In this document: in pieces, positions 35,975-47,900 of the stretch
How positions within the stretch are numbered: the stretch's first letter is position 1
Layout of the letters: each line of letters starts with the position of its first letter
Assembly: GCA_032622095.1 (NCBI GenBank)
Contig: CP136063.1
Location: forward strand, 84,547,980-84,611,979
DNA length: 64,000 nt
Direction of reading: 5' to 3'
DNA from: Siphonodentalium dalli
Lineage: Eukaryota > Mollusca > Scaphopoda > Gadilida > Siphonodentaliidae
Program-made: the position numbers and the translations under genes
The notes under the pieces: model-generated
The model's database searches: none
Told to the model about the DNA's origin: nothing
The model's input: only the letters and a program-made list of their open reading frames with translations

Positions 35975-38900
35975 CTGAAATGAAATGTCAAAGATATGTA
36001 CAGTAATGCCCTAAATAATCGACTCCTTAACCATAGCAGAATTATGGGTAATTTTTCAGGATTTAGTCGGAAATATGGCTTGTATGCATTCATCGGAAAG
36101 CTCTCACTGAGAGCTTTCCGATGAATGGCAACAAGCCATATTTCCGACTAAATCCTGAAAAATTACCCATAATTCTGCTATGGTTAAGGAGTCGATTATT
36201 TAGGGCATTACTGTATATTAACCCTTTAACCCTTTCTAAAGTCTTTTCTAAATGGATTCTCACACTCTCTTTTAAAAGTATACATTGGAATGGTCTATTA
36301 TTCATTTGAAGGGGTTTTCAGGAAAAACGAGCAGATGAAAAAAAGTAAAAGTGCAGAAAGATACCTATTTTTAGAGGGAAATGTTCACATAATAAGTTCA
36401 ACAAATGACTGCATTGTTGAACTTATTATCTAAACATTTCCAAAGGAATAATTACTCGTCAATGATTATTTAGTAAAGAAAGGGTTAACAAAAATTGATT
36501 TTGAGGTGTGGATATCCCTGGTAATACTAAAATAAATAACAGACTTATTATCCCTTCCATGACTGGTGCTTCTGAAATTTTGCGAAAAACCTGTTCCAAT
36601 GGATTATCTTATATATGCGTGTCTTCCATAGGAAGCCTCGCATATATCAAAGAATAAATTGGCCTAATAATATTTAGCTTGACATTGTAAGCCAGTGCAT
36701 TCTCTTATATATGCGAGTCTCCCATATATAAGAGAATGCACTGGCACAGGATCTTTAATGCTGCACCAGCGCATCTCCTATCATGAAAGGGTTAAGTGAG
36801 TGAGGTACCTTCAGTACAATATGACCACTAGTTACAGAAAGTGGCCAGTCAAATAAATTATATGATAAATGATAAAAAAAGGCAATAAAACAGACAATAA
36901 AACATGTCAAAATGTTTCATGATCAATGCTTTCACATTCATCTTATCATGTTGCAGATTGAACTGCTTTCAAATTTATATTGCTAAAGGGATCAGAGTCC
37001 TCTTTAATTTCATTTATCAGTAGAGAATTATATTAAGAAACACATTTTTTTATTCAGTGCTGAAGAACATAAAAACCAGCGGAATTTGTTTCAGGCAAAA
37101 AACTCAATTTGTAAGTATTTCAAGTATAAATGCTAACCCTGAAAAAGTTTCTTTAATGTACATATTAAATTTCAATAGTTTCTATGACCAGACATCAAAT
37201 TAGTGGACAGTGCAGGTGTTATAATTGATGACTTTTGTAAGAACCTCCCACTTTTGTAAGAACATTTGCCAGCTTTTACAAGAATGTCCCACTTTTGTAA
37301 GAAAATTGCCCACTTTTGTTAGATGGTGAGGTCTCCACTTTTCATTTTAAAGAAAAAAAAGTTCATTGTAAGAATTTTCACCCACTTTTGTAAGATTCTT
37401 ACAAAACCAGGTGATATTTCTTACAAAACTAGGAGGTTCTTACAAAAGCGGGCGAATGTTCTTACAAAAGTAGGAGGTTCTTACAGCAGGTGCTTGCCTA
37501 TCACTACCAAAACCAAGTTCATCCTATTTCAGCTGACCCCATCCCCCCACTCATCTTTGTCCATGCCTATTAGCGATACCATCCATGCCTTTTTAGTGCA
37601 TTTCAATTTTATGACACTTACCACAAAGCCAACAGCAAGAGTGGCATGGAATAGGAAGATCAATGCCATTACAATAATGGCCAGCTGAAAATAAAAATAA
37701 GTGTTAGCGATTTACAGTAATGCCCCAAATAATTGACTCCATAACCACAGCAGAATTATGGGTAATTTTTCAGGATTTAGTCGGAAATATGGTTTGCTGC
37801 CATTCATCAGAAAGCTCTCACCGAGAGCTTTCCGATAAATGGTAACAAGCCATATTTCCGACTAAATCCTGAAAAATTACCCATAATTCTGATGTGGTTA
37901 AGGAGTCGATTATTTAGGGCATTACTGTACCATATACAACTGGTCACGGTAACATTGTTTTTGAAAAATTTATCTGAGAAATCAGTGAGCTGTGACAGTT
38001 GCGAAAAATTAGAATAGTTCAGACTGGAGTTCATAATTAAAGAACCGTGATTTCATTTCATTTAGAACCCTGCTAAGACCTAATTTTCAGTTGAGATCTT
38101 GAGACAGTTAACATATCTGTTACCTCCCCAAAACCTTAACACGTTCACTTCCGACTACGAGTTATCTCATACTTTTTGCATGTAACAGAATGGTTGTCAG
38201 CAGTGAATGTGTTAAACTGGAACTAAATCATACAAATAAAGGTGTATTTGGCAGTAAAAGTCACCCTGTTGATGGAGGAATAGTTACGTTTAATGCAAAT
38301 CCTAAATTTGTTTTTATTTGTGAGCATTTGGCTTTTAAACAATAGGTCTTTTGTAACAGAAAACAATTACATAAACTTCCGCTATTTTTAAAATGCAAGA
38401 AGTGAGTGGTCAAGGAGTTTGGATAGACTTGACTGGAAGCAAAAACATATATACCCGACCTCCTATGTACATGAATGCACATCAGACTTTATTTCAACTC
38501 TGATGTGTGCTATCCCTCAATTGCTAGTGTGAATTGCTTTAGATAGGTATTCAAAGGTATTGAATCTCATAGAGACCATTTAGAACTGCTTTTTCATGAT
38601 GTCATTTACAATGAATAATGTCATGCAGAGACCTATAGAGATTTTGCAGTTTCATGCTGATCATTCCTCCACAAAAATGCCAAACAGCAGCAGGGGGGGG
38701 GGGGGGGGGGGGGGGAATGCTGCTCAAACTAACCATGAATGACCAGAACTGTTAACAGAACATATGCGTTATTGGGGTTGATTGATTGTAACATGGTGTG
38801 ACATCGACGGCTTGGGGCCAAGGTTCAACCTCGTCACCTCATGACCTGGTTATACTAAAAGTCCAAGCCATGGTACCATCAATCCACCATAAATGACATA

Positions 38901-41900
38901 TTATATAAGAATTTATATTTATACCTTTTTGTTATCCTCTCGGAGAGCAGGCCAGAATGTTAGTAGAAGGACCCCGCCAGAGAGACAAGCCCCGACTATC
39001 ACTAATATCCACTGTAGCCAAGTAATCTGCACCACCAGGAGTATCTGTTTGTGAGAAAAGAATTAAGAGTTTTACTGTGAAGGGAAATTTTGTAACATAT
39101 ATGGTTATCAATTGGGAGCAGGCCTGAGTTTATTGTGCCTGTCATTTGCAGAATAAGGTCCCCAGGGGGTGAATTTAGTGATGCTAACCCACTGGGGACC
39201 TCATTCTGCTTGGGCCTCATCTTCTCTGGAAAGTTTCTTTATTATCAAATTTCTATAGAAACTTCTTCACATAGATTCTATTTCTTTTTTAGTTTAGTTT
39301 CTATGTATATCCCCAACTTGGCAGACGACACATTGCATAATCGAGTTTCCCAATGGGTGTATATCACAATCTTCACCATTTGGGAACTTCAATCTATGTC
39401 TCCAACAGCAGATGAGACCATGAAGAATGAGGTCCCCAAAGGGTGAATTTGGTGATGCTAGCCCGCTACGCGGGATATGGTCACTAAATTCACCTTCTGG
39501 GGACCTCATTCTGCAAATGACAGGCACGCTAAACTCAGGCTTGATTGGGAGTCGTTCTTCCAATTCCTAATTCTCCCATGTGTACCAGTTGAATATCTAA
39601 GATAAGCCATTATAAATAAATGACTGGCAATTTGACCAAATAAACAAGAATAGGATCAAAGAAGCAGGATCGAGTTGTGGTGTGCCAAACATGGGCTTTG
39701 GTTGACAGTGCATTAGGCCAAAAAAAACTTAATTGTTTCATATTACGGAGGCAAAAAATTCTTCCAGGTAGGTATGTAAGGAATATTTTTTTGTAATTTT
39801 TTGTAATTTTAAAAAAGATAAGCCATTATAAATAAATGACTGGCAATTTGACTAGAGTTTAATATTTCCCGGTTTATTTTGGAAAACGGAACCGGGAAAT
39901 TTTTCATCCCTGAATCCGGGAACCGGGAAAATTCCCGGTTTATTTGTTGACATCATATTATGATAATAACTTACTGCCGAATGTCAAAATATATACACAA
40001 CATGGTTTTAATGTAACATCTCTTTAATTACTTTTAAAACTTACAGTTGAACAACAATGTAACACGCGAATCTTGCCGCATTCTTGCGCCATTTAAACAA
40101 AAATAAACACATGATTGATTTTCATAGTCAAATCGTACTGTAGTTTAGCGTACCGTACCGTTAATGTCATCAATTTAGCAGCATCAACGAAGACTCGATC
40201 ACCCTTAAGTGAAAGTTCGTTAAGCAACCGTCTGTTTAACTTTTACGTACGGTAGCAGTTTTGTGATAGAACTTCCGTAGAAACAGAAGGTTGCTTAAAG
40301 AACTGTCACTTAATCGTGACCGAATCTTCGTTGAAAATTTGCCAGCAGTCGAGAAGCTACGCTCGGACTCCACAGATGTCGGTTTGCCTGTTTTCAGGGC
40401 TTCATATAGGAAATTTAAGTTTTCCGTCCGCACGTTGTTCGCTTCGTACAATTTAAACTCTGCAGCGATGTTGGGTGTGGTTCGCTGCACGTTTCCACCT
40501 GTGCGAGATTTGTGCGATGTTGAAGCGTCAATGAAACCTTGCAGCTCCGCTTCCAGTGTGGGGACCGTTACTGGAGTGGGTACATCGGTACTCGATTCGA
40601 GATCCTGCGTGTTTTCATCAGATAAGGCGTCCAGGGTACGCAGACGCATCAGTTCCGTTTTAGCTAATTTCACCCGTGCTGCTTTGGTTGACAGTTCGAA
40701 GAATGAACTATCAACCAAAGCAGGAGCAGGTGACGCTACAGTGACAGGCTTGACAGCCCTACTAAATGCTTCGTTATCGTGCAGATACAGAAGCAATGTT
40801 ACTAATGTTTTATCTCGGCGTTTGCCGATTCGCTCTTGTAGCTTTTCGAACATTTGGGAACTGAAGTCACAGTTCACTTTATTCAACTGTGTAAACAGGA
40901 ATTTTAGAATCCCCTCGGCAGAAATAAACGTTGTCTCTCGCCTACAGAGTGCCTCGTTCGCAATCGTAATTGGCCTTAACGTCGCCGCGATATCTCTCAC
41001 AACGACAAGCTCTTCTTCTGTGATGCACGATTTTGATTTGAGGTCAACGAACGCCTTCAGCATACACGGACGCAATTTTAAATATCGCGTGAACATGGTT
41101 TCAATGCTATTTTATCTTGTCTTTACGTCAATCAATGGCTTTAATTCGGTACGAAACTGCTGCAGTATTTCGTCAGCGCGTCCACGACGAAATTTCTTGC
41201 AGTCGTTCCTCACTTTCTTGACTATCTCGGCATAACTGACTTCTAACTCTGGTGTTTCCTCTTGTATCTCTATATCTGCATCTCCAAACTCATCATCTGA
41301 CTGATCACTGTCTTCATTCTCTTCGTGTTCAACGTTCTGATTCTGAATCTCTGTAGCTTCACCACTCTCGTCGGTCTCTTCATCATTATCGTCTTGTGTA
41401 AGTTGTGTTGATTGGGTGCATTTATACATGACATCGCTAACCCCCAAGTGGATCCCGTGACTATAACACAGTACAGCCGTCGTTGGCATTAGACGTCCAA
41501 ACTTCACCATCACAGCGCCATCACTCGTGCAAATAGCGCAATGTTTATCAATGTCTATCTTGAACTCTGCCAGATGCTCCCTTACGGCCTCGAGGGTGGC
41601 TTCGGACGTAAATTTCCCTGTAATGCGACGTAAACCAGTGTTCCAAAACACACCGTCCTTCCCGTGTATGTCGATATTTAGATAACGTCTGTTCCTTATA
41701 CTAGTCCATTCATCAAGAGTGAGCGAGAACCGTTCACCATTTTCAATCCTGCGCACGAATTCCACACCCATATCTGATCGGATTTGGGCAACATGTTTAC
41801 CGAGAAGAGACATCACGTCGGATGGGTTTTTCGGTAATTTGAGTTCATCACGCTCCATGCATGAACGAATATATTCACTATTGACGATAGCGTAAATGGA

Positions 41901-44900
41901 CAGACCACTGTTCAAGGGATACCTTCTCCTTTCGCAGGAATTGATCCACAGTTCTTTGTCTAGGTATTTTAGAAGAACCTGGTTCGGTCTTCACATCTGC
42001 AGGGCGTTTCATCTCGATCCTGTGAACAAGTTTTATATGGTTGCTCAAGCCCCCCGTTGAGCCACCGGATAGCGTCAATATTTTTGAGCACTGTTGGCAT
42101 TCGGCTTTGTTATTAGCCTGACGAATGAAATATTCCCAAACCGGCGAGGCATTTTGCCTGCAAGCCATATCCAGTCAGTCACTGATTCACTGTATAATAA
42201 TTAATAATAACACGATTTACACGAACAACACGGCAATGTGAGTTACGTGACGGCATCAAATGATCTAACTATCGTAAGAAACGTTTGTCATGTATATAGC
42301 ACAAATGACGTCATGACTCATGATGTCGTCATCTTAAGCGACCTTCACAAGTTCACACAGCTTTGCAAACTCGCAACGTTCGGTGCAACCGTGCAAGGTC
42401 ATTTGAAATATACAACACTGTCTAGACTCTAGATCAAAGAAGTCCCCGACAAACGGAAAAGCCGCGTCAGTGATGCCATCATGGAATTCATGTCGCAGAA
42501 TCGCATTGATGTGTTTGACATCAAATGGCGAGTGAGACAGTGTTGTCAAGTTATATGTCAACTTGTCAATTTCACTGTGTCTGTTTATATAATAATATTA
42601 GTAACACCATCAATGCCGGCCATTCCAGGGTGCCCCAAAAACGTTATAATTACGTGCAGACTGCAGTTAACACTAGATATGATGGTAACGAATCTAACGA
42701 TCAAACGATATACATGATTGTGCTTAAAACGTACAAATACACACTATTAAATACATTATGTTCCGACTCAAATCGCATCACAGTGGACTTTTTACATTTC
42801 CCGGTTCCCGGTTTTGAAAATCCGGATTTCGGGACTTGTCAATTGGAAATCGGGAACCGGGAATTCCCGGTCCCGAATTAAACTCTAAATTTGACCAAAT
42901 AAACAAGAATAGGATCAAAGAAGCAGGATCGAGTTGTGGTAGCTATGCCAAACATGGGCTTTGGTTGACAGTGCATTAAGCCAAAAAAAACTTAATTGTT
43001 TCATATTATGGAGGCAAAATATTATTTTGTAATTTTTTTTTTTAAATAAACAATATATACATACTAGTATCTTTAATACTTAAAATTCTACTTGTATGTG
43101 AAGCCTGTCTATGTATTATGTGAGCAAGAACTAAATTCAACACAATAAAGTGATTAGTTATAAAATTGTTGACCATTAACCCCAGTTTGATGTGTTTTGT
43201 GAGCATGATTTTCACAAATTCCTCAAAAAAATAAAAGCCTCCCTCTCTCATCCAATTTCCTATAAATAATTGCCATGAGAACACATGTATTTTTAATGGA
43301 CTTCAATATAAAATTGGATGAGAAAGAGGCCATTTAATTTTACTTTTGCCAATAATTCTTGAAAATAACAGATATTCTTGGAAAATTAAGTCCATCTCAA
43401 CCGTCTGGTGGTGACTAACTTTGCTCAGCCATAATGAGCCGATCAGTAGCATACTTAGATGTTAACCCTTCCATGACTGAAAACTTCCTGAAATTTTGCG
43501 AATCTTTAATGCTGCACTAGCTACGTTCTCATCATGAAAGGGTTAATATTAGGCCCAACAAAATAATACCTGTGTTTAGGGTTACATGGTCCAAAATAAT
43601 TAGGGTAGGTAGGTAGGAATTATTTTTTTTTTTCCAAATTTTTTTATTCTGAATTCCATTGAGTCATTGACAATTCAATATAGAAAGCTTCACAATTCAG
43701 ATTAATTGAAAGGTTTAATAATAAATATTGTTAATCTTGAATTAGTCAGAGCACTTGACTAATAAAACTTCTAAATCTTTTTTATTGGAGAGGTTTGAAA
43801 ATGGGTAAGATACCTTTCATTGCCCTTCCCACTGAGCAAAAAAACATTATCTGTGTCTACAGTCCAATATGGCAATAAAAAGTTTTGGGTAGGCACCTTT
43901 TTCTAGGGTAGGTAGGAAAACCCTAAACACAGGGTTTTTTTTTTTTGCCTAACCATCTGTGAATCTCAGTTCCAGCAGACATTAATCATGACAATGTGAA
44001 ACAACACAATATTTGCTGATTCACAGATTCACCCTGGACCCAGATGTGGCTGGTACGTGTGGTACTTACTGATATAGGAATGTAAATGGCAAGAGAGTAC
44101 CCATAAACTGATATAATCTCTAGGAATGTATATCCAGCCTCGCTCCTCCTCCACCACAGCAACCCAAACAGCAGCGTCGGAATCAACCACCAATAACTAA
44201 ACACCGCCGTCGCAGCAAATGACACTGTAAATACAAGAAAATAACTGGCTGAAAGAACATGAATATTACATAGAATTTGTACGAATTAGAACTGTCATAT
44301 GCACGGGGGGAGAACTGCGACGTGAGGATCGGTGGCATTCCGATAAAGAGACGGTGGAAATCCGATAAACGAGACGGTTTGCTTTCGGCGACAAACGAGA
44401 TTTTCTTCGTGTTTGGGCATTCAAACGAAATTGCCGTGACAAATCATGTTTCATATCATCATATAGTTATTTTAGTTACTAATATCCATCAAAATCTAGA
44501 CGCTACAGTGAGTAAAACCAATAGAATCGCCATTTAAAAGTCACGCGACGGTTCGTTTTCCGATAAAAACGAACCGTCGCGTGTCTTTTATCGGAAAACG
44601 AACCGTCGCGTGACTTTTAAATGGCTATTCTCTTGGTTTTAGTCACTGTAGCGTGTATATATTTTGATGGATATTAGTAACTTAAATAACGATATGATGA
44701 TATGAAACCTGATTTGTCACGGCAATTCCGTTTGAATGCCCAAACACGAAGAAAATCTCGTTTGTCGCCGAAAGCGAACCGTCTCGTTTATCGGATTTCC
44801 ACCGTCTCTTTATCGGAATTCCACCGTCTCTTTATCGGAATGCCACCGATCCTCACGTCGCAGTTCTCCCCCCCGTGATATGGCAATTTCAAAATCAATT

Positions 44901-47900
44901 ATTTTTTTAAATAAACGACCCTGCAAAATATTAGATGAAATAATGAAATTTTCTTGGCTTGGAATTTAAGTTTAACTGTGCAGCAAGGCACCAACCACTG
45001 TACATTCTACATTTTAATGGGTTCTGAGGAGTCATCCAGCTCTCAAAATTAGCTGCAGCAAAAGGCAATTCCGTAGAAAAAGCCGTTGAAGCCAATATAG
45101 AATTTCAGCAATGCCATAGAAGAAAAATGCCAATTTCAAGTAATTTTCGAGCTGTGAATGAGAAGACCTTTTTCACATCAACTGAACACAATAATGTACA
45201 TGTTAATCCTTCCATGACTTGAGCTTCCTGATATTTTGAGAAAACCCTGTGCCAATGCATTCTCTTATATATGTGAGTCGCCCATAGGGCACCTTGCATA
45301 TAAAAGAGAATTCATTGGCCTATACATATTTACTTTGGATCTTGTAAGCCAGTGCATTCTCTTATATATGCGAGGCTCCCCATGTGAGACTTGCATATAT
45401 AAGAGAATGCACTGGCACATATTTGAGAATGCACTGGGGCAAGGTCCTTAATGTTGCACCAGCACAGCTCTCCCATCATGAAAGGGTTAATGTTCAGTTG
45501 TTCATAACATGCAAGCAATAATATTGAAGATGTCGTTAGCGGAAAATCAGAAACAGTCTTGAAGGAAGAACACAATAGTCCATTTGTGAGATGTGGTGAT
45601 CAATAATTTAACCATAATTTGTCAATTTATGCATTCATAGGATGCATATACTTCAATTGCAAGTGATTTTAAATGGACATGGATTGTTTGAACCCCAAAA
45701 GTATGTATACATAACTTGGTCGTGTTTTGTTTCTTATATTTTTCGATAGATCTGAGATTGTTTTGTTTGTGACAGCTCCCATCTAGAGGTGATCCTAAAT
45801 ATGCCTGTATATTCTCCAATAAATGCGGCCTGCAGGGTGAGTCGATAGATTCAACTTTGAAATCCAAGATAGCTGTTGGCAGCCATGTTTTTAAACAAAT
45901 TTCGATAAAAAAACACGTAGGTTCCCATCTGCATGTAACCCCTGCAGATCCATGTTAAGTTTGGTGACACTCGGATTAGAGTTGTGACGTGTAGGGTTTG
46001 CTAAAGGAAATTGTTGATGGATCACTGACACATGCACAGACTCACAGACGAACGACTAACTAACACCAACCCATAGCAGTAGCTCAAATTGATAAAGAAA
46101 GGGCACCATAAAAGCACCTATACATTATTGTTTTATATTAAAGTAAGATTGGGCGAATAAATAGAGAGTAATCAATAGGTTCTGAGAATTACATTGAATA
46201 ATTCAGGAGGCGAGAGACGTCGGTAAGAGACGAGTGCGCATGAGTTCCTTACCTAAACGTCCCTCACCTGGAGTGAATTATTTAACGTAATGCTCGGAAC
46301 TAATTGATTACTCTATTTATTACACTTCTGCATTAATTTGGTTTGCCAAATATGATTAAAACACACAGAATTAATGCATGAAAGTCACTCTCAGAGTGGA
46401 GAAAGACTTTTATCGATTCAAAGTACATTTTAGGCTTCATTATTCGTTATATAATCTAACATTCTAGCAAATCCAGTTCATAATAAGCACATTCAAACAG
46501 TTTTATTCAATAATCACTATTTATTGTATAAAGATAATTAACAGGAGACTGTTAATATTTTATGTGTAATTTATCAACTCGTTAGGCGATTGGCGGAATT
46601 ATTTCAAGCTCTGCCCACAGCTGTCACCGATAAGCAAATCATGTCAACTAACCGCGACGATGCAGCTGATCGACCATGTGACCGCATTGTAGTAATGTGA
46701 TCGCACTATCAGTCACGTGACTTACACTTTGGATACTTCCGCGTTTATGAAAATATTATCTGCTCGATTTTGAATTTTCTTGGCGAAATGGGTCTGTTAG
46801 AAATATATAAGGCCAAAAAAAAGACCTGTGTTTCCGGTGACCAGCCCGCCCCTATATCGGAGCTCCCGACAGTTTTCATTTTATTCATTTTGAGAAATTA
46901 GTGTGCATCTGGTTTTATTTTCGTGCCACCTGGAAAAATTCCATTATTAAGTTAATTAACTGTGTAAATCATGCTCACATCAAACATCCAAAAAATTTGA
47001 ATTTCATCGCAAAATAATGGCTGTATCGCCGTAGTACCGGTACCTCGAAAATAGGGAACATGAAACAAGGATAAAATGATGTATTTTAGGCTTATGATTC
47101 ATGATTGAGCCTATATACGTATATACTCAATTTGATATGTGAAGGGGTATTGGCTAATAGAATTTAAATCAGTTTGACATAGAATTTCTCAACATGCTTA
47201 GTTAAATCTGAGTGATAGGTAGGCATTAAAAGGTGTAATAGTAGTATGGATGCAAACATTGAGCATTTGTGGGAGGGTGGTGATTTTTTAAGCAGGTTGA
47301 ATATCGTTCACATACAGGGAACTCATGCTTTCACACAGCATGTTATTTTGGGATAGCCGCTGCAATGGAGTGAACTCTAAATACTCATTTATATCAAGAT
47401 CATACATATATTTAGGACTATTAATTTGAATATAATAAGTTTTAACTTTAGCTACATGACATAACAACCTTCCTGGCTAATATTATTTAAAACAGTTGTT
47501 GTGACTTCATTTAAGCTTCCAAATTTTGTCTATGTAATTTTGGAAGGAAGTGCAAGATAGATTGACAAATAAATTAAATATCAACATACTATTAGCGGCT
47601 ACATATGCTATATAGTATTTTTAAAGGCTACATATAAAAATACTGTCCATGGACATATCCAATTTCCAGCTGTTTTAAATTTTTCCCACAAAAGTGAAAC
47701 AACGCTCATTATTTCTACCATATCAGGAATAGACTAGCATGGAATGCTCTATTCTGCTCAGTGTCTTGCACATGGCTGTTTGTTTGGGACCCAAAAACTA
47801 GTTTATAGTTCCATTTCTTATGACTTCAATACACCTTCTGGGACATATAGTGTCCGTAGAAATGTAGTTCGAGTATTTATCGACCTATTTCGATACAGGG

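Larger units (their letters stand above)
39601..43061. repeat. Tandem duplication of about 216 bp, second copy split by the hAT insertion
   Basis: Copy 1 is about 39601-39816. Copy 2 starts at 39817, is interrupted at 39853 by the hAT element, and resumes at 42888 to about 43061. In copy 1 the sequence reads straight through GGCAATTTGACCAAATAAAC, the uninterrupted target site. Confidence 0.9.

Noticed and set aside
40291-41235. Plus-strand open frame of 314 codons
   Set aside because: It lies exactly antisense to the hAT transposase and has no recognisable domain; a shadow of the real coding strand.
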